A stretch of 64,000 nucleotides of DNA from Olivibacter sp. SDN3. GTDB taxonomy: Bacteria > Bacteroidota > Bacteroidia > Sphingobacteriales > Sphingobacteriaceae. The stretch spans positions 4,650,001 to 4,714,000 of the forward strand of contig NZ_CP060497.1 of assembly GCF_014334135.1 (NCBI RefSeq), written 5' to 3'. This document shows, piece by piece, positions 50,607 through 60,313 of the stretch. The notes beneath the pieces were generated by a model that saw only the letters and a program-made list of their open reading frames with translations, did not search any database and was not told where the DNA came from. Position 1 is the stretch's first letter; each line of letters starts with the position of its first letter. The position numbers and the translations under genes were made by a program.

Positions 50607-51581
50607 ATGTCAGTATTAGTATTTGTAGAAAATATATCAGGCAATTTTAAGAAATCTGCCTACGAAGTAGTTTCTTATGCCAAAACCATAGCCAAATCGG
50701 TAAATAAAGAATTGGTTGCTATCTCTATTGGAGATGTTTCTGAAGAAAATCTTCTCAACTTAGGGAAATATGGAGCCAACAAAATATTGACTGTTAACGC
50801 CGACAATTTGAAGTCGTTCGTTAACCAGGCCTATGCTTCCATTATTGCACAAGCGGCAAAGCAGGAAGATGCAAAGATCATCGTCTTATCTAACTCTTTT
50901 AGTGGGAAAGGACTGGCTCCTCGAATTGCAGCTAAACTGGAAGCTGGTTTGGCTGATGGGGTAGTAGAACTTCCTAAAATTGATGGTGAATCTTTCGAAG
51001 TAAAGAAGACAGCCTTCTCGGGAAAAGCTTTTGCGATAACGGCATTGCGTTCTGACATCAAAGTTTTAGCGTTAAATGCAAATTCTTTTGAGATACGGGA
51101 AGACGCTGTGGAAGCGGCAATTGTCAATTTTGAGGGGTCTCCCTCACAGGAGGATTTTGGTGCTGTAGTAAAAGACATCGTGCGCGCCACTGATAAAATT
51201 TCTCTCCCTGAAGCAGAAATTGTAGTTTCGGGAGGAAGGGGATTAAAAGGGCCCGAAAACTGGGGAATAATAGAAGATTTGGCAAAAGCGCTTGGTGCAG
51301 CTACCGCCTGTTCTAAACCGGTATCTGATGCCGGCTGGCGCCCCCATGCTGAACACGTTGGGCAAACAGGTATCGCAGTAAGCCCAAACTTATATATTGC
51401 CATTGGTATATCTGGAGCTATACAACATTTAGCAGGTGTAAGTTCATCGAAAGTTATTGTTGTCATCAATAAGGATCCAGAGGCTCCTTTCTTTAAAGTT
51501 GCAGATTATGGTATTATAGGAGATGCATTTGACATAGTTCCAAAACTTACTGCTGCCATCAATGCACACAAAGACAGTTAA
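50607..51581 (+). CDS. etfA: Electron transfer flavoprotein, alpha subunit
   Basis: The 324-residue protein has an N-terminal alpha/beta domain and the FAD-binding C-terminal half: VSGGRGLKGPENWGIIEDLA, SKPVSDAGWRPHAEHVGQTG and YIAIGISGAIQHLAGV. Together with EtfB it forms the heterodimer that shuttles electrons to the quinone pool. The etfB-etfA order is usual. Confidence 0.96.
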   Translation: MSVLVFVENISGNFKKSAYEVVSYAKTIAKSVNKELVAISIGDVSEENLLNLGKYGANKILTVNADNLKSFVNQAYASIIAQAAKQEDAKIIVLSNSFSGKGLAPRIAAKLEAGLADGVVELPKIDGESFEVKKTAFSGKAFAITALRSDIKVLALNANSFEIREDAVEAAIVNFEGSPSQEDFGAVVKDIVRATDKISLPEAEIVVSGGRGLKGPENWGIIEDLAKALGAATACSKPVSDAGWRPHAEHVGQTGIAVSPNLYIAIGISGAIQHLAGVSSSKVIVVINKDPEAPFFKVADYGIIGDAFDIVPKLTAAINAHKDS

Positions 51582-51752
51582 ACACAAAGCTAAAGTGTCT
51601 CATCAACCTGTTGTTAATAGTAGATTAACAGTTAAATGGACTTTTTATACACGATTAGTTGAAAAAGCAATAAATTCGCGTGTTGAATTAGATGCTATTT
51701 TAAAAAAATAGCACCTCTTTTAAAATGCTTTTTGCATATTTGCCTCCATAAA

Positions 51753-52358
51753 ATGAATAAGATCAAGTTAGAAATAGTCGGGCTCTCCTATAGTCAAACA
51801 CAGTCTGGTGCTTATGCTTTAGTACTAGGTGAGGTTAGTGGACGCAGAAGATTACCAATTATCATTGGTGGATTTGAAGCACAGGCGATTGCAATTGAAA
51901 TTGAAAAACTTACTCCTAGCAGGCCTCTTACACACGACTTATTCAAAACATTTGCCTCAACGTTTAACATTTCAATAAATGAGGTCATCATTTACAATTT
52001 GGTTGACGGCATTTTTTATGCAAAATTAATTTGTAATAATGGTAAGAAAGATATCGAAATAGACGCAAGGACCTCTGATGCCATTGCGCTAGCTATTAGG
52101 TTTGAGTGCCCAATATATACGTACGAGTTCATACTCGCGTCAGCAGGGATTGTTATAGAGGGAAACGATTTTGTGTTTTTGGAAAACCTAGATGCATCAA
52201 AAGAAGAGCAGTCTACCACAGCTGAACCTTCTAGAACAACCTATGCATCTTATACAGATGATGAACTAAAGGCTGCTCTTCAACAAGCTCTTCAGGAAGA
52301 GGCTTACGAAAAAGCAGCAAAAATACGTGACGAAATTTCGCGGAGAAAATCGTCTTGA
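51753..52358 (+). CDS. Bifunctional nuclease (DUF151) with a UVR motif
   Basis: The ATG at 51753 (MNKIKLEIVGLSYSQTQSGA) is the likely start and gives 201 residues; an in-frame ATG at 51732 would add a short tail. A BFN/DUF151 domain (about 1-140, with LPIIIGGFEAQAIAIEIE, TRPLTHDLFKTF-like and DARTSDAIALAIRFECPIY) is followed by a UvrB/UvrC-type coiled coil (DDELKAALQQALQEEAYEKA, then AKIRDEI). Proteins of this family are described as nucleases or stress factors, but the exact role is unsettled. Confidence 0.87.
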   Translation: MNKIKLEIVGLSYSQTQSGAYALVLGEVSGRRRLPIIIGGFEAQAIAIEIEKLTPSRPLTHDLFKTFASTFNISINEVIIYNLVDGIFYAKLICNNGKKDIEIDARTSDAIALAIRFECPIYTYEFILASAGIVIEGNDFVFLENLDASKEEQSTTAEPSRTTYASYTDDELKAALQQALQEEAYEKAAKIRDEISRRKSS

Positions 52359-52404
52359 CACGTTAATAAACTAAACTGTTAATTAGCATACAGCCAAGTA
52401 AAAT

Positions 52405-53658
52405 ATGCCGATCAAATTCAGATTAACACTCATGAGTTTTCTGCAGTTCTTTGTTTGGGGTGCATGGATGATAACGATTGGTGTATACTGGTTTCAACAT
52501 AAACAATGGTCTGGGAGCGAGTTCGGTGCTATCTTTTCTACTTTGGGTATTTCTTCTCTATTTATGCCTGCATTGACTGGCATAATGGCCGACAAATGGG
52601 TGAATGCCGAGCGCCTATATAGTATTTTGCACATCTTATTTGGATGTACTTTTTTGTATTTACCGCATGTACAAGATCCACAAATTTTTTTTTGGGTCAT
52701 TTTGGTTGCCATGTTGTTTTATATGCCTACTATAGCCTTATCAAATTCCATCGCTTACACATTATTAAAAAAAAATCAATACCATATCATTAAAGATTTC
52801 CCTGCTATCCGTGTGTGGGGGACAATAGGTTTTATAGCTGCGATGTGGGTAACTGATCTGACCGGTAATAAAGCGCTAGAGGGGCAATTTTACATCTCTG
52901 CCATTGCGGCAATTGGACTCGGTATCTATTCTTTTACTTTGCCCCCATGCCCTCCTCTTCAATCAAAATCAGGAAATAGATCGCTAAATGAGCGTTTGGG
53001 ATTGAATGCATTCCAGCTTTTTCGAACCCCAAAAATGGCATTATTTTTTACGTTTTCCATGTTTCTAGGTGGCGCGCTCCAATTAACAAACATGTATGGA
53101 GACGCCTATTTATCCGATTTTGGCAGTATCCCGGCCTATGCAAATTCTTTCGTTGTTAGGCACTCTACTATTATCATGTCTATTTCCCAAATATCGGAGA
53201 CCATATTTATCTTAGCTATTCCATTTTTTCTTCGACGATTCGGTATTAAGCATGTCATGCTCATCAGCATGTTAGCTTGGGTGCTCCGTTTTGGTTTATT
53301 AGCCTATAGCGATCCGATTAACGGTCTATGGATGATTATTCTTTCTTGCATAGTTTACGGTATGGCCTTCGATTTTTTCAATATATCTGGATCTCTTTTC
53401 GTGGAGACCAGTACCGATGCGAACATCCGTTCTTCGGCACAGGGATTGTTTATGATGATGACCAACGGTTTTGGGGCGATCTTAGGCAGCTCAGTTAGCG
53501 GTTATGTTATTGAACATTATTTTACACAAGCCAATGGACGAATGATGTGGCAGGAAATCTGGATAAGCTTTGCCGCTTATGCACTTGTCATCGCTTTTCT
53601 ATTTTCGTTTCTTTTTAAACACAAACATCAGACCTCGAATTCTGAAAAGATTGAATAA
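52405..53658 (+). CDS. Nucleoside permease, NupG-like MFS transporter
   Basis: The 417-residue protein has about twelve transmembrane segments and the nucleoside:proton symporter pattern: MSFLQFFVWGAWMITIG, PALTGIMADKWVNAERL, RVWGTIGFIAAMWVTDL and DFFNISGSLFVETSTD. It should import nucleosides with protons. It stands 46 bp after the DUF151 gene. Confidence 0.87.
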   Translation: MPIKFRLTLMSFLQFFVWGAWMITIGVYWFQHKQWSGSEFGAIFSTLGISSLFMPALTGIMADKWVNAERLYSILHILFGCTFLYLPHVQDPQIFFWVILVAMLFYMPTIALSNSIAYTLLKKNQYHIIKDFPAIRVWGTIGFIAAMWVTDLTGNKALEGQFYISAIAAIGLGIYSFTLPPCPPLQSKSGNRSLNERLGLNAFQLFRTPKMALFFTFSMFLGGALQLTNMYGDAYLSDFGSIPAYANSFVVRHSTIIMSISQISETIFILAIPFFLRRFGIKHVMLISMLAWVLRFGLLAYSDPINGLWMIILSCIVYGMAFDFFNISGSLFVETSTDANIRSSAQGLFMMMTNGFGAILGSSVSGYVIEHYFTQANGRMMWQEIWISFAAYALVIAFLFSFLFKHKHQTSNSEKIE

Positions 53659-53681
53659 ACAGCAATTTTTAAAATGGCTCT

Positions 53682-54446
53682 TTATTGTAACCGTTGCCTA
53701 ATTGCTTCGTAAATAATAACACCTGCGCTCACAGAAACATTCAAAGATGCGATATCCCCGAACATCGGTATCTTCGCCAGATGATCTGCGTATCGGATAA
53801 TATCCTTAGATATTCCTTCATCTTCGGCACCTAAGACAATAGCGGTTGGAGCACTATAATCGGGCGTATATATCGTGCTATTTGTTTTCTCTGTACAGGC
53901 AACTATTTGAAGCCCGGACTCCTGTAAATATCGTAGTACATCCACCAGATTCCCGTGTCTGCATACAGGGATTTTATATAAAGCGCCCGCAGACGTTTTG
54001 ATTGCATCGGGATTAATTTCAGCAGCCCCCTTTTTGGGAACTATGATGGCATCCACCCCTGCACAAGCTGCCGTCCTTGCAATAGCCCCCATATTACGCA
54101 CATCCGTTATTCCGTCGAGAATCAATATCAGCGGTACAGCGCCAGACTCATAAATTTGGGGAATGAGATTTTCAATCTTATGGTATGTAATAGGTGAGAT
54201 AGCAGCTATCACACCTTGATGATTTTTTCTCGTGATACGATTCAACTTCTCTAGAGGTACTGATTGAAAGCTAATTTCACGTTCCCTTATCAAAGACTTA
54301 AGTTCCTGAAAAAGTTCTCCGGACAACCCTCTTTGAATAAATAAAGATTCAATTTCTTTATTACTATTTATCGCTTCAATCACTGCTCTTATACCAAACA
54401 CTAATTGGTTGGTTTCTCCTTTAATCGGTTTTGAAAAATGACGCAT
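53682..54446 (-). CDS. rlmB: 23S rRNA 2'-O-methyltransferase (RlmB-type SpoU)
   Basis: The start MRHFSKPIKGET at 54446 gives 254 residues; an in-frame ATG at 54479 would add eleven residues that look unconserved. It has an N-terminal L30-like substrate domain and the SpoU knot: LDGITDVRNMGAIARTAACAG, IVLGAEDEGI and LNVSVSAGVIIYEAIRQR. RlmB-type enzymes methylate G2251 of 23S rRNA. Confidence 0.92.
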   Translation of the reverse strand: MRHFSKPIKGETNQLVFGIRAVIEAINSNKEIESLFIQRGLSGELFQELKSLIREREISFQSVPLEKLNRITRKNHQGVIAAISPITYHKIENLIPQIYESGAVPLILILDGITDVRNMGAIARTAACAGVDAIIVPKKGAAEINPDAIKTSAGALYKIPVCRHGNLVDVLRYLQESGLQIVACTEKTNSTIYTPDYSAPTAIVLGAEDEGISKDIIRYADHLAKIPMFGDIASLNVSVSAGVIIYEAIRQRLQ

Positions 54447-54734
54447 ATCTACATTAAAATTGCCCGTGCAAGTTACCAATATAATCTATTATTATAGGGT
54501 CGTTCCATATAAAAAATTCGAGTGTTCCACCATGCTATTAGTCTTTTGTAAATCGTCAGTTAAATATCCAACGCTCCCTCTTTTATATGTCGCGAAATAA
54601 CTAAATGTTTCTTATATGGTAAGTTTTTCTTCTAGAATATCAGAGGGTTATTAAGCATGCAAATTAACAGTCGAAAAGTTATTAACATATTTTACAAATC
54701 ATTGATGATCATATTAGTATGCACACAACTAACA

Positions 54735-54761
54735 GGATATCCACATCAAATGTGGATATCC
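54735..54761. repeat. Hairpin upstream of dnaB
   Basis: The arms ggatatccacat and atgtggatatcc pair over 12 bp with a three-base loop (caa). No T-run follows on either strand. It lies in the 385-bp gap between the divergent rlmB and dnaB genes, which shows no other gene. It may be an operator or RNA hairpin. Confidence 0.6.
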
Positions 54762-54852
54762 ATCTTTAGCAAAGCAGACAAATTCAATGCTTAACATTTT
54801 TTATTATCCACCATTGTGAGAAACTCAAAATTACGAAGGATAATAAATTAAC

Positions 54853-54860
54853 TACATTTG
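54853..54860 (+). promoter_or_regulatory. Promoter -7 box of dnaB
   Basis: The sequence tacatttg matches TAnnTTTG and ends four bases before the dnaB ATG at 54865. Transcription would start at or beside the start codon. No clear -33 box is visible. Confidence 0.5.
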
Positions 54861-54864
54861 TACT

Positions 54865-56454
54865 ATGAACTCCGAAAACGAAAATTATCAACCAAGAAAT
54901 ACTGCAAAAAAAGGATCATTTGCTGATCGTAAAAACAGGTTAAGCAATATGACAAGCGGTCTTGGCAAGCTACCTCCTCAAGCTGTAGACTTAGAAGAAG
55001 CTGTTCTAGGAGCTTTAATGGTAGAAAAAGATGCCTTGTCGACCGTCATCGACATACTAAAGGTGGATACATTCTATAAAGATGCACACCAGAAAATCTT
55101 TGAAGCCATTTTCAACTTATTCCAAAAATCCTCTCCCATTGACTTATTAACTGTGACTGCTGAATTGAGAAAAATGGGCGCCTTAGAGATGGTAGGAGGA
55201 GCTTATTATATTACCCAACTGACAGATCGGGTGGTATCAGCCGCAAATATCGAGTATCATGCTCGTATCATATCTCAAAAGTATATTCAGCGTGAATTAA
55301 TAAAAATTTCTACGGAAATAATTAATAACGCCTACGAAGATACTGCTGATATTTTTGATTTATTGGATACTGCAGAAAAAAGCTTATTTGATATCGCGCA
55401 AAATAATCTCCGGCGTGACACCCGGAAAATGGATGACATCATGCGCGAGGCTGTAAATAATCTCGAACAATTGAGAGATCGTACCGATTCCTTAACAGGA
55501 GTTCCGTCGGGTTTTACAGCTTTGGATAGAATTACTTCCGGCTGGCAGCCATCAGATTTGGTTATTATTGCGGCAAGGCCAGCAATGGGTAAAACGGCAT
55601 TTGTATTAACCTGTGCTAGAAATGCAGCCGTTACACATGATAAACCCGTGGCCGTATTCTCCCTTGAGATGTCTTCCGTACAGCTCGTGAACAGATTAAT
55701 ATCTGGGGAAACAGAAATAGAGCAGGAAAAGTTGAAAAAAGGTACACTTGCTGATCATGAATGGACACAACTACATTCTCGAATAGGAAAGCTTACTGAA
55801 GCTCCTCTTTTAATAGATGATACCCCAGCCCTTAATGTTTTCGAATTTCGTGCGAAATGCAGGCGCTTGAAAGCGCAGTATGATATACAAATGGTAATTG
55901 TTGACTACCTGCAGTTAATGCAGGGTAAAGCTGAAGGTAAGGGCGGTGGAAATCGTGAGCAGGAAATAGGTAGTATATCAAGAGCCCTCAAGTCAGTAGC
56001 AAAAGAACTAAATATTCCAGTTTTGGCATTATCCCAACTAAGCCGTGCTGTTGAAAGCAGGCCTGGAGCATCGAAAAGACCAATGCTTTCAGATTTACGT
56101 GAATCTGGCTCAATAGAACAAGACGCAGACATGGTGCTATTCCTTTATCGACCAGAATATTACGGAATGACCGAGGACGAAGAAGGCAGGCCTACTGCTG
56201 GAGTAGGAGAAGTTATCATTGCAAAAAACAGACATGGTGAAACAACCATTGTTCCGCTAAAATTTGTAGGTAAATATGTCAAATTTCAAGATTTAGAAGA
56301 AGATTTTAATGGAGGAACCTCCTTTGGTAGCGGCAGTACTGAGGATAATCCTTTTTCAGCAGGCATGATGCCTTCGCCGGAATTTGGAAATGTTGGTGGA
56401 ATAATAACACGATCCTCAAGAATGAATGACATGGATGATGAAGCTCCATTCTAA
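54865..56454 (+). CDS. dnaB: Replicative DNA helicase
   Basis: The 529-residue protein has the N-terminal DnaB domain (LPPQAVDLEEAVLGALMVEK) and the RecA-like motor: ARPAMGKTAFVL near 238, VFSLEMSS, VDYLQLMQG and LRESGSIEQDADMVLFLYRP. It unwinds DNA at the fork. There is no intein. It is the chromosomal copy; the DnaC-like ATPase near 1.2-1.9 kb belongs to the mobile element. Confidence 0.96.
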   Translation: MNSENENYQPRNTAKKGSFADRKNRLSNMTSGLGKLPPQAVDLEEAVLGALMVEKDALSTVIDILKVDTFYKDAHQKIFEAIFNLFQKSSPIDLLTVTAELRKMGALEMVGGAYYITQLTDRVVSAANIEYHARIISQKYIQRELIKISTEIINNAYEDTADIFDLLDTAEKSLFDIAQNNLRRDTRKMDDIMREAVNNLEQLRDRTDSLTGVPSGFTALDRITSGWQPSDLVIIAARPAMGKTAFVLTCARNAAVTHDKPVAVFSLEMSSVQLVNRLISGETEIEQEKLKKGTLADHEWTQLHSRIGKLTEAPLLIDDTPALNVFEFRAKCRRLKAQYDIQMVIVDYLQLMQGKAEGKGGGNREQEIGSISRALKSVAKELNIPVLALSQLSRAVESRPGASKRPMLSDLRESGSIEQDADMVLFLYRPEYYGMTEDEEGRPTAGVGEVIIAKNRHGETTIVPLKFVGKYVKFQDLEEDFNGGTSFGSGSTEDNPFSAGMMPSPEFGNVGGIITRSSRMNDMDDEAPF

Positions 56455-56458
56455 GTTA

Positions 56459-56491
56459 AACCCAATAATTACCTGCGGTAACTATTGGGTT
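56459..56491. terminator. Hairpin between dnaB and the exonuclease gene
   Basis: The arms aacccaataattacc (56459-56473) and ggtaactattgggtt (56477-56491) pair with one mismatch and a 3-nt loop. It stands between converging genes and probably ends both transcripts, although T-runs are short. Confidence 0.65.
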
Positions 56492-56501
56492 ACCTTAAAT
56501 A

Positions 56502-57470
56502 CTATTTTTTGAACTTGTCTTGTAAATTCTTTAGCATATCATCAGTGATGGGCTTTGCTTTCTTTTCTACAGTTTTAACTTTATTAATCCGTTGTTGATG
56601 GTTTATATTTGAATTTCCACTGTTAGGCAATGGGGATATTTTTGCGTCTTTTTTTACCGTCTGATTGTTACTTCTGACCCTATTCCAGATGCCGTCAATG
56701 CATTTCTTAGTGAATAAGGGAAAATCGCCCTGTTTCATCCAAGCATAGTAACTTGGCTCTATCCTAAATATATCTTCTACACTTCTACCTTTGTACTTTC
56801 CAAAGCTAAAAACCTCTATCCCATCCTCATTATAAACAATACGTCCAGCAAAATCAACAGGCCTATTTAAGTTGGTAAACTCATGTAGTGCTGACACTTC
56901 ATTTTTTACAGGAAAAGACTTATTGCCTTGTTTATCCTCCCATTCTACTCCCTCATATTTCTCAATCTGAGCAAGTAAAACTTCATAAGTCGCCCGCACA
57001 TCTGCCTCCGCACTATGTGCATTTACAAGTGTTTTATCACAATAGAATTTATAAGCGGCTTTCAAGGTACGCTGTTCCATTTGGTGAAAAATATTCTGTA
57101 CGTCAACAAATTTTCTATTGTCCAGCTCAAAATCAACACCAGCGCGTAAAAACTCCTCCATTAAAACCGGAATATCAAATTTATTAGAGTTATAGCCTGC
57201 TAAATCAGTATTATCCAAAAAAAGGACAATCTCTTCGGCTATTTCCTTAAAAGTAGGGGCGTCTTTCACATCCTCATCATAAATGCCATGAATAACAGAC
57301 GATGTTAGTGGTATTGGCATCTCTGGGTTTACACGTTCAGTCTTGATCTCTTCACTCCCATCCGGCATTGCCTTAAGAATAGAAATTTCAACAATTCTAT
57401 CAGAAGCTACATTTACACCTGTTGTTTCTAGATCAAAGAAAGCTAAAGGGCGCTTTAAGTTCAGCATCAT
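56502..57470 (-). CDS. DnaQ-like 3'-5' exonuclease with ExoX-type tail
   Basis: The 322-residue protein has the DEDDh nuclease core: FFDLETTGVN (D, E near 14-16), AGYNSNKFDIPVL (third acidic residue) and NAHSAEADVRATYEVL (His and Asp near 150-156). A smaller C-terminal domain (VFSFGKYKGRSVEDIFRIEP, then YYAWMKQGDFP) resembles the ExoX-like tail, and the last 60 residues are basic. It may proofread or trim DNA or RNA; it is not attached to a polymerase gene. Confidence 0.85.
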   Translation of the reverse strand: MMLNLKRPLAFFDLETTGVNVASDRIVEISILKAMPDGSEEIKTERVNPEMPIPLTSSVIHGIYDEDVKDAPTFKEIAEEIVLFLDNTDLAGYNSNKFDIPVLMEEFLRAGVDFELDNRKFVDVQNIFHQMEQRTLKAAYKFYCDKTLVNAHSAEADVRATYEVLLAQIEKYEGVEWEDKQGNKSFPVKNEVSALHEFTNLNRPVDFAGRIVYNEDGIEVFSFGKYKGRSVEDIFRIEPSYYAWMKQGDFPLFTKKCIDGIWNRVRSNNQTVKKDAKISPLPNSGNSNINHQQRINKVKTVEKKAKPITDDMLKNLQDKFKK

Positions 57471-57536
57471 TCCTTTTTTTTGATTAATATTGTGTTATTT
57501 ATTGATTAGTTTAACTGAAGAAAGAAACAAGGTAAC

Positions 57537-57665
57537 TCATCCAAATATCAGAATTCCCAGCATTATACCAACAACCATAATGATATAAAGCCATATCTCA
57601 TTGCTCGCAAAATGCTTATATTGCGTCCAAAAACTATAATCGTGTCTATCTTTTTCTTCACTCAT
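57537..57665 (-). CDS. Small membrane protein (42 residues)
   Basis: A short frame starts at the ATG at 57665 and encodes MSEEKDRHDYSFWTQYKHFA, then SNEIWLYIIMVVGIMLGILIFG. The N-terminus is charged, the C-terminus is one transmembrane helix. The layout is common among small Bacteroidota membrane proteins. It lies between the NlpC/P60 and exonuclease genes on the same strand. Confidence 0.6.
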   Translation of the reverse strand: MSEEKDRHDYSFWTQYKHFASNEIWLYIIMVVGIMLGILIFG

Positions 57666-57777
57666 GAACAAACTTACATATATAAATTGCATATAAAATG
57701 CAATTTAAACGAACGGTATATACCTGATGTTTTCGTCGATCACACGTCGACAGATGCATCTATGTTAATAAAATTTC

Positions 57778-58371
57778 TTACCTAACCGTTCCACAGCGCT
57801 TAAAACCTTTATAATACCAAGCATCTTTTAAGTCACTTACAATTACTCCTTTTGAGGTAGATACATGCGCAAATTTATTATTATGTAGGTATATACCTAC
57901 ATGATTGATTTTAGAGCTACCAAAACGAAAGAAAAGCAAATCACCTTCTTGCAATTGACGTTCATATTTACGTTTGACGGCACTTGCTTGTTCACTAGAG
58001 CTCCTAGGAATACTCTTCCCGTATGCTTGACTCATGACCATCACAGCGAAAGCAGAACAATCTATTCCTCGTTTCGAGCTTCCTCCATACAAGTGCGGTG
58101 TTCCCATCCATTCATTGATCAATAGATATAAACGTTCATTTTTAAGATCACTTGTTTTTACTCCCATAAACATCGCATAGTCATTCAACACATTACCCGT
58201 TCTGTGATAATTATTTACATTAGATGCATCTGTAATGATTTGCCCGCTATTTTTTTCCAAATGCTTATTGTGCGTTACCGTAGGCCTTGCAGACCTTCTA
58301 CTTAAACAACCGGTAAACAAGCACAATATGATCAATAAATAGATATTCCTTTTCAGCAGACAATTCATCAC
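57778..58371 (-). CDS. NlpC/P60 family lipoprotein hydrolase
   Basis: The 197-residue product starts with a lipoprotein signal (lipobox LFTGC near 18-22). The NlpC/P60 catalytic set follows: GGSSKRGIDCSAFAVMVM with the cysteine near 106, and INHVGIYLHNNKFAHVSTSK with the histidine near 156. Such enzymes cut peptide stems of peptidoglycan. The domain is complete and probably anchored to a membrane through the lipid. Confidence 0.9.
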   Translation of the reverse strand: MMNCLLKRNIYLLIILCLFTGCLSRRSARPTVTHNKHLEKNSGQIITDASNVNNYHRTGNVLNDYAMFMGVKTSDLKNERLYLLINEWMGTPHLYGGSSKRGIDCSAFAVMVMSQAYGKSIPRSSSEQASAVKRKYERQLQEGDLLFFRFGSSKINHVGIYLHNNKFAHVSTSKGVIVSDLKDAWYYKGFKRCGTVR

Positions 58372-58433
58372 AAAGAGCTAATCAACAAAAATACGTCTTA
58401 CAATTATCATTTAGCCTAACATTCATTGCTAAT

Positions 58434-59762
58434 TTATGAATTTGCAACGCTTAAAGAAGCCGAGGTTTCTTCTACTTCTACTTCACCATTTTCACTCAAC
58501 TCGATAAGTTTAACTGTTTTTATTTCGTTCACCAATAACGGGTCATACATTACCCGTGTTTTTACATAATTTTTTGAAAAACCATGCATGTAGCCATCTT
58601 TTACATCTCCTTCAAAAAGTACTTCTACGGTACTCCCTAACTGAGATTCATAAAATGCTCTCCTTTTTTTATCAGATAAAATATGCAACATTTTACTTCG
58701 TTCAGAACGAGCTGATCCAGGAACAGCTCCTTCCATTTGTGCAGCAATAGTGTTTTCCCGTTCAGAATAGGTGAAAACATGTAGGTAAGAAATAGCCAAC
58801 CTATTTAAAAACTCATAGGTTTCTATAAAATCTTCCCTTGTTTCTCCAGGGAAACCGACAATAACATCCACTCCAATACAGCCGTTGGGCATAAGTTGCT
58901 TTATCTTTTCAACGCGCTCTATGTACAACTCCCTTTTGTACCTCCGGCGCATCAATCCTAAAATCTTGTTTGAGCCCGATTGTAAAGGTATATGAAAATG
59001 CGGAACGAAACGTTTAGAACGTGCAACGAACTCAATAATTTCATCACTCAATAAATTTGGCTCAATAGAGGAAATCCGAAATCTGTCAATACCCTTAACA
59101 TTGTCAAGTGCTTCCACGAGACTCAAAAAACGGTCTTCTCTACGACCATTCCTGACGCCAAAATCACCGATGTTTACACCCGTAAGAACAACTTCTTTCA
59201 CTCCTGAGGCAGCAATTTCATCAGCCTGCCTTACAATGTCAGTAATCGCTCCACTTCGACTTCCACCTCGAGCTAAAGGGATTGTACAGAATGTACATGA
59301 ATAATCACAACCATCTTGTACTTTTAAAAAAGTTCGGGTACGGTCTCCTATAGAAAACGCAGGCACAAAAATATTGGTCTCTTCTATTGGTGCATTATGT
59401 ACAATAGCTTTTTGCTGTTTCGTTAGACTATTAATATGTTCAATAATATTAAATTTCTCCGCAGCACCTAAAACCATATCAACACCAGGAATTTCAGCAA
59501 TTTCTTTCGGTTTTAACTGTGCATAACACCCTACGATGGTGATATAAGCATTAGGAGAATATTTTAAAGCTTCTTTTACCACCTTTCTGCACTTTTTATC
59601 GGCATTGTCTGTTACTGAACAGGTATTTATAACGTAAACATCTGCTTCTTCATTAAATGCAACAGAACGGTATCCCGCATCCTGAAACAGTCGACCGATT
59701 GACGAAGTCTCTGAAAAATTCAGTTTGCATCCCAGCGTATAAAAAGCAACTCGTTTTTTCAT
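58434..59762 (-). CDS. mtaB: tRNA t6A37 methylthiotransferase MtaB
   Basis: The 442-residue radical-SAM methylthiotransferase has the N-terminal iron-sulfur cysteines (YTLGCKLNFSE, NTCSVTDNADKK, VGCYAQL), the radical-SAM motif CDYSCTFCTIPLARG and a C-terminal TRAM-like region. The family converts t6A to ms2t6A at position 37 of ANN-decoding tRNAs. Motif spacing fits MtaB better than MiaB or RimO. Confidence 0.92.
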   Translation of the reverse strand: MKKRVAFYTLGCKLNFSETSSIGRLFQDAGYRSVAFNEEADVYVINTCSVTDNADKKCRKVVKEALKYSPNAYITIVGCYAQLKPKEIAEIPGVDMVLGAAEKFNIIEHINSLTKQQKAIVHNAPIEETNIFVPAFSIGDRTRTFLKVQDGCDYSCTFCTIPLARGGSRSGAITDIVRQADEIAASGVKEVVLTGVNIGDFGVRNGRREDRFLSLVEALDNVKGIDRFRISSIEPNLLSDEIIEFVARSKRFVPHFHIPLQSGSNKILGLMRRRYKRELYIERVEKIKQLMPNGCIGVDVIVGFPGETREDFIETYEFLNRLAISYLHVFTYSERENTIAAQMEGAVPGSARSERSKMLHILSDKKRRAFYESQLGSTVEVLFEGDVKDGYMHGFSKNYVKTRVMYDPLLVNEIKTVKLIELSENGEVEVEETSASLSVANS

Positions 59763-60313
59763 AATTACTTATTTGCAAAGACATGTATTGCAACATCTTA
59801 CATACTGTCATTATTACGAATGGCAAAAATACAGTTTTATTTAAGCTTATTGCAGATAAGTTTGAGTTTTTCGCATAAGGAAGTTAGTTTAGAGACTAAT
59901 TTGACAAAACTCAAAAGAGTTAAACTTCAATTATCAAATTAGACTAGGTTGATACCTAGGCCTTTCAAGGGCTGACGCATAAGGAAACACGAGACAATTC
60001 TATCCTTTGATCGGCAATTCAACCCGAAACAAACACGACAGTTTCACCATGAATGAGCTTTTGGTATGTTAAAACACTAAATATCAATTCTCTGAACCTT
60101 TATTTCCAGCATGAAGCATTTCATTGCATATAAAATCAATTTTGTCTAAGTTTGTATGTTCTTTTTAGAGTCAAATAACTTGATAGGCACCTCAATTATC
60201 TGTGTGTTTAATTAATGCCAATAAAAAGAATGTTACTTCGGCTTTTTTCGATTGACTTCAATTTTAAGAAAGGATCTTCGAAATAAGGCCGCACCAAAAA
60301 ATACGCAGTATAA
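59763..60313. other. 551-bp intergenic region with nested hairpins
   Basis: No ORF of note lies here. Nested inverted repeats occur at 59896-59942: ctaatttga with tcaaattag, enclosing aactc-aaaa-gagtt. A ctagg/cctag hairpin follows at 59944-59959. The motif cgcataaggaa appears at about 59872 and 59973. These suggest a possible structured RNA between mtaB and mqnC, but no known family is recognised. Confidence 0.4.
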
